This document shows, one piece after another, positions 19,519-29,600 of a stretch of 64,000 bases of DNA; the stretch's first letter is position 1; the number at the start of each line of letters is the position of its first letter. Both the position numbers and the translations under genes were made by a program. The DNA comes from Tritrichomonas musculus (Eukaryota; Parabasalia; Tritrichomonadida; Tritrichomonadidae), in NCBI GenBank assembly GCA_039105265.1, contig JAPFFF010000004.1, forward strand, positions 7,545,501-7,609,500, written 5' to 3'. The notes beneath the pieces were generated by a model. The model was not told the DNA's origin, searched no databases, and was given only the letters and a program-made list of their open reading frames with translations.

Positions 19519-21135
19519 ATGACATTCAACGCAGAAGTCCTACATAAGACATCAGCTGAAGTCAACACTCAAGTTGCAAGCTACTTTGATGTAGTTGATA
19601 ATGCTATTGCCATGTCAGACACCAACAAGAAGTACGTCATTGATGCACAAGCTTCATACAGTCCATCTGCACCTATCCATGCAGGGTCATTCACCACATT
19701 CATCATCAGTCCAACATGTGATAACACTGCAGATATATATAATGGCTTCATCAAAGCGAAGATGACACTTAGTGGTACGTTATCGACTGCATTGCAAGTT
19801 GACTTAAGTAATGTTGATAACCATGCTTTTAATGGTATATGGGTTGGCTTTAAAGATGCAATGGATGCTGTTGAAAAATATGAGATCCTTGCTAATGGCA
19901 TATCAATATACACTCAAAACTTCGGTCCAGAAGAATCATTCTTAACTGCATGTGGTGATAACGAAGCAAGTAAACGAGGTGATATCTATTCTAAAGCCCG
20001 TCATAAGGATATATTCAAACGCAAATTTGATCAAGCACGTTGTGGTTTCTTCATTAAACTTGCTAATGGTGGTAATGCAATCAATAACATTCACATACCA
20101 CTTAAGATTGACTTGCGAAGGTTCTTACCATTGAGCAACATTAAATATCTACCTGCATTCGCTGGTAAGCTTGAACTCAAGATTATGTTTGGTATACAAG
20201 GTCTTGTATATTGTCCAGTTGGTATATCAGATGAGTTGATTAATGATGTAGCCAACTACAAATTGCTAAATGAATTACCGCCAATCACTAATGAGTTTAC
20301 TCAAGCTGGCAGTCAATGCACTATATGGATTAACCAAGACAATAATGATGCACATAAGCTCGTTGCAGGTAACACTATATTCACACCAAGTCGAACATAT
20401 GAAGTTACTGATTGCTATAGTGTCATACCTAACTTTGGCATTGACAATGATATATATCAAGCGCTTGTTCAACGTTACACGCAACAGGAACTCATCTTTC
20501 CAACGCAGATACTTACATTCACAACGATGAGTAAGCAACTAGCTGCTGGCCATTGTTCGTCGACTCAAACAATCACACCACGATTTGTTGATTCAATCTT
20601 CTTTCTGTTTCCATTTAATGCAACACATCATACTGTATTTAAGAATCCACTGTTTACCAACTTCCAACTGCGATGTGGTGGTTATGGTGTAGTACCAACC
20701 ATTCCATTTGCAACAAATGGTAGTGATCCAATGTTCATTGAACTATGTCAGAACGCTATGAATGTTAACGGTGAACAAACAGGTTTTAATAAAGAGGTCG
20801 TTCAATCATTAGTTAATACACGACCTTATGATGAATCACTTGGTAGAGTCAGTTATGATCGTACATCATTCTTCATTGGGTTACCAACTGAGACAGATAA
20901 CACCTTCCAACAAGGTCAAACATCAAACACGCCAATCACATATGAAATCGTATGTGACTTACCTGCTCAAGTACGTAATATTGCTGACAATGCTAATGTA
21001 GCAAACACATATGTTAACAACACAACACCACCATTAATGGCATTGTTACAAGACACCGTTATATCAATTCATGTTCAACCCAATGGTATGCCACCTGTTG
21101 TTGAGATGGGTTCGTATGACATCACGAGTCGTTAA
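19519..21135 (+). CDS. Polinton major capsid protein (double jelly-roll type, 538 aa)
   Basis: Forms the hexon-like shell of the presumed Polinton virion. Length and the segment around residues 190-235 (HIPLKIDLRRFLPLSN, then YLPAFAGKLELKIMFG) fit the conserved capsid region of Polintons. The sequence is beta-rich and has no transmembrane segment. It starts at the ATG at 19519, 12 bases after a T-run and directly after CCA. Two HNH genes follow it. The frame looks whole. Confidence 0.85.
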   Translation: MTFNAEVLHKTSAEVNTQVASYFDVVDNAIAMSDTNKKYVIDAQASYSPSAPIHAGSFTTFIISPTCDNTADIYNGFIKAKMTLSGTLSTALQVDLSNVDNHAFNGIWVGFKDAMDAVEKYEILANGISIYTQNFGPEESFLTACGDNEASKRGDIYSKARHKDIFKRKFDQARCGFFIKLANGGNAINNIHIPLKIDLRRFLPLSNIKYLPAFAGKLELKIMFGIQGLVYCPVGISDELINDVANYKLLNELPPITNEFTQAGSQCTIWINQDNNDAHKLVAGNTIFTPSRTYEVTDCYSVIPNFGIDNDIYQALVQRYTQQELIFPTQILTFTTMSKQLAAGHCSSTQTITPRFVDSIFFLFPFNATHHTVFKNPLFTNFQLRCGGYGVVPTIPFATNGSDPMFIELCQNAMNVNGEQTGFNKEVVQSLVNTRPYDESLGRVSYDRTSFFIGLPTETDNTFQQGQTSNTPITYEIVCDLPAQVRNIADNANVANTYVNNTTPPLMALLQDTVISIHVQPNGMPPVVEMGSYDITSR

Positions 21136-21149
21136 TTCAAGTGGTATCA

Positions 21150-21169
21150 TTTTTGACTTCATGCAAATG
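21150..21169 (+). promoter_or_regulatory. Element promoter signature before HNH gene 1
   Basis: A T-run, GACTTCATG and CAAATG precede the gene. The same layout (about five T, a 10-20-base gap, then usually CAAATG) lies before 16114, 18758, 19519, 21782, 22411 and 23060, and on the minus strand before 31870, 32995 and 36501. It probably marks transcription starts with very short leaders; this is inference. Confidence 0.5.
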
Positions 21170-21724
21170 ACAATTGAACAGCATTGGGAAACACTCAAAG
21201 TTGATCCATCATATGAGATATGTATTGAATACCCATATCAAATCATGCGTAAGGATAATGGTTATATCATTAGTGAGATAGAACTTAATAGTGGATACAT
21301 TCAAATTAAGCTTAGCGGTAAATTATATTACAAACATGTTGTCATTGCACGTCAATGGATTGATAATGATGATCCAAATAACAAGATTGAAGTAGACCAT
21401 CGTAATCGTAACAGAGCTGATTATCATATTGAGAATCTTCGATGGGTTACTCGTAGTGTGAATGATTTGAATCGTACTGGTTGGGGTCAATACAAATATG
21501 AATATGTTGATGAGTTGCCAGTTGATGTTACACCAATCATTACGTATCGTGGCATTGAGTTTGAAGCTTACTTCATGGATTCAGATGGTGAAGTATGGTT
21601 TTATAATGGCGAGCAATACCGTAGGATGAGGGTCAATGCTGAGAATAAGGTCAGACTATGGGATATCAATCATAAGCTACATAACATTGGCATCATAGGT
21701 TTAAGACGTGAGTTTCAACATTAA
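21167..21724 (+). CDS. HNH endonuclease 1 (185 aa)
   Basis: HNH-type nuclease resembling the phage and large-virus group with a NUMOD4-like N-terminus (WETLKVDPSYEICIEYPYQI). It then has an HNH core around residues 60-100 (HVVIARQWIDN, then EVDHRNRNRADYHIENLRWV). Such proteins cut double-stranded DNA and often spread as free-standing mobile genes. I choose the ATG at 21167 by the CAAATG signature; an ATG at 21161 in the same frame is the alternative. It is followed by a close paralogue. Role in this element is unknown. Confidence 0.85.
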   Translation: MTIEQHWETLKVDPSYEICIEYPYQIMRKDNGYIISEIELNSGYIQIKLSGKLYYKHVVIARQWIDNDDPNNKIEVDHRNRNRADYHIENLRWVTRSVNDLNRTGWGQYKYEYVDELPVDVTPIITYRGIEFEAYFMDSDGEVWFYNGEQYRRMRVNAENKVRLWDINHKLHNIGIIGLRREFQH

Positions 21725-21781
21725 CACTCAACATTAACGTCAGCATATAATACATATATTATCATTTTTGACTTCATGCAA

Positions 21782-22387
21782 ATGACAATTGAACAGCATT
21801 GGGAAACACTTAAAGTTGATTCATCATATGAGATATGTATTGAATACCCATATCAAGTCAGACGTAGGGATAACCATAAGGTTGTATCTGAATCAATGAA
21901 TGGAAGTGGCTATCCACAATTAAGTTTGAATTCAACTACATATCCTAAGCATCGTGTCATTGCATTACAATGGATAGCTAATGATGACCTTGTCAATAAG
22001 GTTGAAGTAGACCACATTAACAAAGATAGAACAGACTATCACATTAGCAATTTGCGTTGGGTTAATCACAGTGATAATCAACTTAACAAAACAGGTAAAG
22101 GCGATGTTAAGTATGAGTATTTTGATGACATACCTGATGAATCAATAGTGATTGACACGTATGAGACTAAAAATGGTATGCGTTACTTTGAACAAGGTCG
22201 ATATTACTATTACCATGATGATGCTAATGATGAAGATGTGTTCTATGGTAAGGTAGCTGATGAGTTATATCGAAGGCTTCATATCAATGTAACAAAGTCT
22301 GGATGTAGAGTGGTTTCTTGCATGGACGTTAATAATAAACTAGTAGGTGTATGCATTAGCAAGTTTAAACGTCAACATGATCTTTAA
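21782..22387 (+). CDS. HNH endonuclease 2 (201 aa), paralogue of gene 1
   Basis: The start and first 20 or so residues are nearly the same as in HNH gene 1, including the upstream T-run and CATGCAAATG. The HNH core is present (HRVIALQWIAND, then EVDHINKDRTDYHISNLRWV). The C-terminal third differs and is rich in Tyr/Asp. It was created by tandem duplication and then diverged at the protein level. The alternative in-frame ATG is at 21776. Confidence 0.85.
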   Translation: MTIEQHWETLKVDSSYEICIEYPYQVRRRDNHKVVSESMNGSGYPQLSLNSTTYPKHRVIALQWIANDDLVNKVEVDHINKDRTDYHISNLRWVNHSDNQLNKTGKGDVKYEYFDDIPDESIVIDTYETKNGMRYFEQGRYYYYHDDANDEDVFYGKVADELYRRLHINVTKSGCRVVSCMDVNNKLVGVCISKFKRQHDL

Positions 22388-22410
22388 TCAATGTATTTGT
22401 TTTTATTGAA

Positions 22411-22599
22411 ATGACCTCACGCAATGTTCAAGTAATGTCGCACAAACAATGTATAACACATAACCCACCTGTGATACAACCTAAGTTCAAGCACCCACCT
22501 ACACATCGCAAAGAGAACCTAGCGTGTAATGATGGTAAAGCTAATAAGGTTAATGCTAAGCAATTGATATTGTATAAGGATGACGTCAACTCATATTAA
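22411..22599 (+). CDS. Small unknown Polinton protein (62 aa)
   Basis: Starts MTSRNVQVMSHKQC after a T-run and GAAATG, the element signature. It is basic, with three Cys and several His but no regular zinc-finger spacing. It is followed directly by the 22600-22985 repeat array. Unrecognised; the upstream signature is the main support. Confidence 0.45.
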   Translation: MTSRNVQVMSHKQCITHNPPVIQPKFKHPPTHRKENLACNDGKANKVNAKQLILYKDDVNSY

Positions 22600-22985
22600 G
22601 TGCTCGATTAATGTATCACTCAATGCTTAGTCAAGTGCATCACTCAATGCTTAGTCAAGTGTTCACTCAATGCTTAGTCAAGTGTTCGTCTAGTGTATCA
22701 CTCAATGCTTAGTCAAGTGTATCACTCAATGCTTAGTCAAGTGTTCACTCAATGCTTAGTCAAGTGCATCACTCAATGCTTAGTCAAGTGTTCACTCAAT
22801 GCTTAGTCAAGTGTATCACTCAATGCTTAGTCAAGTGTATCACTCAATGTATTGCCTAGTGTATCACCTAACATATCACCTAATGTATCACTCGGGTATT
22901 GCCTAGTGTATCACCTAACATATCACCTAATACATCACTCAATGTATCGCTTAGTGTATCACCTAACATATCACCTCGGGTATCA
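22600..22985 (+). repeat. Tandem array of TCACTCAATGCTTAGTCAAGTG units
   Basis: Roughly ten 18-22-bp units with CACTCAATGCTTAGTCAAGTG as core occupy 22610-22850. Looser units with TATCACCTAA follow to about 22985. There is no coding potential. The same core in opposite orientation makes up 32218-32520, so the two arrays form a 10-kb-apart inverted pair inside the Polinton. Confidence 0.8.
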
Positions 22986-23059
22986 CCTAATGCATTACAT
23001 CACACAGCTTACATGCAACAGCTGAAGGTGGTGTGTAAAAATGTTTTTGTTTAATTCAA

Positions 23060-23581
23060 ATGATTAAGAAGCGCCCATTAAACACTGGTGTAAATGCCAA
23101 CGTCAGTCTTGAGCCAGCAGCTGCAGCACAATCAAACAACAATATCAACAACAACATATTCATCAACAAGCGTGATGATGGTAAAGAAGATATCGTTATC
23201 ACACGTGATGTTCAACTTGATACACCACACGATAGTATTGACGTTGATGTTAAGGTACTCATACTTGAAACGTATGCTAAGATACTACTTGACAATGACA
23301 AGGCATTGATCAGCAATCTCATCAGCAAGCGCACTATCATCGTACCACAGCAAGCATTAGCAGCAATCATCAAGGCAGTCACTCATGGTGAGGTTGAGAT
23401 ATATGTCGATGACAACCCTGGTTGTTGTGTGGGTAAAGCATCACCCATTCAAAAGGTAGACGCCATTAAGGTAATCAAAGATAATGGTGAGATTGTCACT
23501 GACTTCAAACAGGTCTACAATAAAGAGTTCAATGATCTTGTTAATGTTTATCACTTATGTTTGAAGTATGTTGTTGTATAA
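23060..23581 (+). CDS. Unknown Polinton protein (173 aa)
   Basis: Start at 23060 (MIKKRPLNTG) after a T-run and TTCAAATG. An Ala/Asn-rich N-terminal stretch of about 45 residues is followed by a compact-looking domain (DVDVKVLILETYAK onwards) with a CC pair near residue 127 (NPGCCVGK). No family recognised. It ends 23 bp before the convergent end of the giant fibre-like gene. Confidence 0.6.
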   Translation: MIKKRPLNTGVNANVSLEPAAAAQSNNNINNNIFINKRDDGKEDIVITRDVQLDTPHDSIDVDVKVLILETYAKILLDNDKALISNLISKRTIIVPQQALAAIIKAVTHGEVEIYVDDNPGCCVGKASPIQKVDAIKVIKDNGEIVTDFKQVYNKEFNDLVNVYHLCLKYVVV

Positions 23582-23604
23582 AAACATAGGAGTTATTTTT
23601 ATGT

Positions 23605-26600
23605 TCACAACAATGAATGTATTTCATTCTTAGCGTTATCTTCAGCTAAGATACCATTTGATGTGAAGAATGAAGTATTGATCAATATGTAATTAACTGT
23701 TGCATTGATCATGAGATTGCTACTACTTAATGGAAATTCAATATTGTTTAACCAGATCTTAGTTGGTTCACATTGATATTCAAACTTAGGTGTATTATTA
23801 ATGTTGAATGATATATTGATTTTGATTTCCTTTTTACTAGCAACATTATCTTTGACTTCGTTGTAAGTCAAATAGAGTGTTCCATCATATGTATCAAGTT
23901 GTTTTTCAAATTGATAATGAATGGTATTACTATTCGTTACATTGAATGTGTACTTGATTCGTGTTAAGCTATTCACCAATGCATCTAACCTAGCTCTTAA
24001 TGTATCCAACTCACTCTTCAATGCATATCTATCGAGATCATCTATAGTAGCATAATCATCTGGCATATCACTCTTCAACATGTACTCATTCAATGTTGAT
24101 GTTAACTGTGATGTTGTAACATGATTGGTTGGTAATTCATTTGACTTGACATACGACTTCAATGTATTCACTAAGCTAGTCGTTGATACATAATCCGATG
24201 GTATATCACTCTTCAATGCATATCTATCCAACTGATCAACAACGACATAATCATCTGGCATATCACTCTTCAACATGTACTCATTCAATGTTGACGTTAA
24301 CTGTGATGTTGTAACATGATTGGTTGGTATCTCACTCTTCAATGCTATTTTATCATGCTTCAATATTTTTTCCGCTAATATTAATTTGGTATCGAAATAG
24401 TCTTCCCCGTTATCAATGTAAAGGCATAGACCATTACTATCGCTTTTATAATAGGTCAAGTAATAGGTTGTTCCATCAATTTCAAAATCGACATTAACAT
24501 CTCTATCTGCAGTAATAACACCATCATAGTCAAACATATAATCAAACACTTTTACAAAGCCATCGTTATTTGATATTGTTCCAACAAGGTGAATTCCACT
24601 AGTCAATGTTATTTTGACTTCCCATGATCCAGAGCTATCTTGTACGTTTTCAAATGGCACATCGACAGCATCGTTATATATCAAATCTGTCTTTAATCGA
24701 TAATTAGATAAATCATTCATGTTAATCATATTGTTTTTTAATTCATCCAATGCTGTGTTAACCTCATCAACAGTTGGAAAGTCATTCAACGTTTTAGCAA
24801 GTGACTCATCGTTCAACTCAAGTTGAGCACGTAATGAATCAATGCTTTTATTCACTGCGTCAATGTCACATGTATATGCTAAATCATTCGTTGTGAGTGT
24901 CAATTGTCTAACCGATGTGTTTTCTTTAACAACTATGCTTGTGACCTGTACGTTGTGTGGGTTGTTAATCGTAATGACGCTGCCACTCATCGTTGCCGCT
25001 GGAAATGTATCTGTACCAATGAATTCAGCTATTGCATCATCCACAATGTTGATTGTAACATATTGTTCATCATAGTCAATGTCATTGAACTCGCTAATCG
25101 TTCTAACCATGAGTTTGACTTTAAGTACACCACTTGTGATTGTGTCTTCAGCTATGAGTTGAATCATTTTACCATCAACCTTGCCAACAACATCAATGGT
25201 ATCATTACGTGCTAACTCATTCTTGTTAACATAACCATCCATCTGTACAGATACATCACTGATTGCATTTGCCAGTGCTTTGATGGTAGGCTTGAGTGTA
25301 TGTCTGAATCGTTTACACATGTCCATTGTTGATGTCAATGTCATTGCCACTTTAGATGGATCATCGAGTTCATCACTGAAGTTCATCTCTGTTACTGGTA
25401 TGTATTCTTCATCACACCATTGAGCTATCTTAGTAAGCTTGTCATGAGTGCTAACTTGAGGTTCATCATGAGTTACATCGTTAGTTACACTTAACGTTGC
25501 TGTCTTAGCACCACCAACTAAGTCACCGAAGAATATATCAGCGCCAATATCAGGTAGTTCATCAGTCAGCTTACCTACCATGTCATCCAATACATCAGCG
25601 CCAACATCACTAGCTTTAGTTATAGTGTTAACTAACTCACGACCACCTGATTTGACAGCTGAACCAACACCCTTCGTTGCAAATGATAATGCCTTACCAG
25701 CAACACCTATGCCAGTGGCACCTAACACACAACCAACAGCACCTAACGCAATACCAACATTAGCTTTCATATCGATCTTATCAACTTCCTTCTCAAGGTA
25801 TTTAGTCTTAGCTTGTTGGTCAGTCATCTGCGAGCCAAGTGCATCAACCTTAGATTGCACCTCCTTAACATCATACGATACTACATCAACGTTGTTAGTA
25901 ACGAGATTCAAGTCAGATCTCATTGTAGTGATGTTGTCTGCTGTAATTATCTTCGATGATGTTATGTTGAAGTCAGTGTAGAGTGTTGTAGCTGAGTTTG
26001 GATTAGGTGACACTTCATAGAACTGTTGCTTGATGATGTATTCGAATGCATTTGTAGATGGATCCCAATTAACTTCATCAATAGGATCAGTGTAATCATG
26101 ACGAAGGTATAATGCAATATCACGTGGTGTTAAGCCATCATCATTGCTGGTTTGAGTGGGTGTCTTACTCCAAACATATGCCACTCTTTCGACTGTATCA
26201 AGTGCTCCACTTAAATCAACGTATCCTCTATCATATACATCATTTTTATTATGAACTTCACCGACTGTGAATGATAACCTCATGGTATGCTCTTGATGTG
26301 GCAATGTCAAGTCAAGGTATAGTAATTCAATTTCTCTTACCTTGAGTGTGGATGTTGAGTAATTATTATATGTACAACTCATTGCAACCAAATCATAACC
26401 ATCCATCGTTGCACCATTAAGTATAAATGAATAGCCAATGTTGAGTTCATACTCAGATGCATTAACCAATCTACCATCACGCAACTTAATCAGGACCTCA
26501 TACTTGCCATCATTGCGGCATGTGTTGAGTAGTGAATATGCTAAGCCATGTGTTTTGTCTTCAGGTATTGCTCTGTAATTCAACGTATCACGCTTGACTG

Positions 26601-29600
26601 CAACCATACAACCAGTTGAACCATAGTTATCTTCCTTAGGATCACGTGTTTTACACTTGCTGATGACCTTGCTTTGGAACCTACCTTGAATACTGTCACC
26701 AACCCACTTGTTACCATCCCATGTCAATGCCCATGTGTTGCCAAAGCAGTACTCACTAAATTTGAATGTTAAGTTGGTTGGTATGTCATACGTTGATGGT
26801 ATCTTATACACCATTCGATAGCACTTACATTCATACTCAAGTTGTTCATTCGCAAACATGTCAGTGTACTTAACATGTTCATCATAGTCAATCATTGATG
26901 GTCGATAGAAGTAATATGTGTCAGAGCGTTGTAGTTTCAATGCATTAGTTGCATCTATGATGTCACACTTGATGGTTGGCTTACGTGCTACCAATGCATC
27001 CGTTGAGAGTAGGTTGTGAATTACTATATCACCATTCAAGAAGCGTATGTATGGTTCAATGTTGAAGTCAGTTGCAAACATTATCTCAGGATCATCTCGT
27101 TTGCGTGTTGAGTATGTGCAACAATCACGTGCTACGTTGTGTGTCAACTCAGGGCAGATGAACTTACCATCTTTAGCTGATATGATGAAGTCATTTAAGA
27201 TGTTGCCTTGCCAATCGAATAATAACATGTTGCGCAAGTGAATCTTAAACACATCAACTGATGTTGAAGCAGTGAGTTTGTTTTTGAGTGCAGTTGGTAA
27301 TGTTATCTTCATGATTATGACTGGATCATTAACTGGATCATCAACACCTGATTCACTGCTAACAGTTGGTGTGTATACGGTTATGTCATCATGCTTGACA
27401 TAGTAAACAGGATAGCCTTCTTGAATTGCAAACTCATCTGATTCACTTGTGGTGGGTTGGTTGTTAGACTCTAGCTCTTGTACCTTGTATGAGAGCAATG
27501 CTAATGGCCCTTTGATGGTGTCACGGAATGACTTACATATGTTGACGCATGAGTTTAATGACACAGCTTGATCGTTATCATTTGGTAATGAGATATCGTC
27601 TTCAGTGCTTGTACACCAATCAATGATGGGTTGAAGAATGGATGTTGAATCTTGAGCTGCATCTTGAGGCCGACTTATAGTCGGCAACTCGACCAGGTCG
27701 AGTGTGTTCACTTGAGTGCGCGCTTGAGTTACATCTTGAGTGCTCGCTTGAGTGTTCACTTGAGTGCAAGCTTGAGTTACATCATGAGTGCTAGCTTGAG
27801 CTGATGGTTGGTTTGACTTATGAATAGCACGTGGTATGTACAGTAACGCATCAACCATAGGTACAAGTATACGCTGACCACGACATACAACATAACGGTC
27901 AGTTAACGATGGATGATCTAATAACCATTCAACATCATGCTCGATCTCTTCAATTCTACTATTGATGTTTGAGATGAAGCCACGTAATGTGGATTGCTGT
28001 TGTTCATCGTGTTGACGCATCCAAGCTATGTCACTATCACTGAGTACGAGACTGGTATGTGGATTGGAAATGGTTATGCGATTGCCATCTATTGATACTT
28101 GATTGAGACGCCTACGATCAATCACACCAATGACGTTGTTACTATGTAATACCTCAGTGTACTCCTCATCAGCATCATTTAACGTTGCATCATGTGGTCT
28201 GAAGCGTATTGCTGGATTCTCATTGGTTAACCTATGTCGTTCATACCAATCCATCTGTTCAACGTCAGCTAACGTGAGTGTTGTATTTGGAATTGTAACA
28301 TCACCATCTGTAGTAGGTGTTAACTCATGAGTTGATACGACAACATTGTATTCATTAGCAACTAACTCATGTACTTCATCCTGTCCTGTTGCATTGATAT
28401 CACCTTGTTGCATACTGATGCCGTGTGAGTTGATCGTGATATTTGACTCAGGACTTTGAATTGATATCTCATCACTGCTAACATCAGTTCTAACTGCTAT
28501 TCTCACATCAATGACAGCTTGAATGGAACCATTCATGTCCCTCACTTCAGTCCAGCTAACTCCCATCTCATTATCAACGTTGCGTGTGAATATATACTCT
28601 GGATGTGATGATTCAAATTGATACCTCTCATCTGGTTCCATGCGTTCGATCTGTGCTGCAGTATAAACCGTACCATTGTCATTGACACTCCACATTGAGT
28701 TGGTATTAACGCTTCTCATTGTGCATAAGCTTAATTGTTGTGATGTTAACGTGCTGCTTTCATTATCAATTCGTCTCATGTATATTATCTTATTAACACC
28801 CTTATCATTAACACGTGTTACGTATATCAAGCCGAATCGATTGTCACCTACTCGTCTAACCATGATGTCACCTATTTGTGGACCTTCAATTGGATCGTAT
28901 GTGTTCAAATCAAGTAGTTCATCTATTGATAGGTTTGATAATGATTCAATGGTATGATCACCGAATAATGGTTGACTAAAAGCTGATGTATTGGTAACTG
29001 TTTCATGAGTCAATCTAACAGCTGGTGTGTTGATGGTAGTTGCATCATCATCAATATCATCTAACTCCATCTCATCAGTGTTAGTAATAGTGTGATCGAC
29101 AATGGTATTGTTGTTAGTTCGTTCTCTCCATCTACGTCGCAACTCACGTACAGAGTCAGTGATGGTATGCAATGATTGTTGAATCGTACGTGTTGCATCA
29201 ACTATGGCTGGTATGCGATCTAGTGTCAAACCCCCAGCAATCAATGTGGTAGTTGCATTGCCAATTTGAGTTAATGAATCTAATGCACTTAATACGAGAT
29301 CAGTTGCTGTCATAGATGATACCGCTGCTGGTATGGTTGTCTGACCAGGTATGAATCGTTTAAGCACATGACTCTCTGCATTAGTGTCCATATCAAGTAT
29401 GAACTTACCACTGATTGGTTGCTTGCCACCTGGATAATCATCACCGCCTAAACCAGGGTAGGTGAAATCTTCAGTACGATATGTGTTGATACTCACGTTA
29501 TCACTGCTCATCGTTAGGTTTGATAATGCACTCACCATCTTAACGAATCCAGTTAATACACTAAGTATGTCATTAGCAATGGATAGGCCACTCTTGATTG

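Noticed and set aside
22600-22985. CRISPR-like array
   Set aside because: Units are directly adjacent and degenerate without unique spacers, and the same repeats occur inverted elsewhere in the Polinton.
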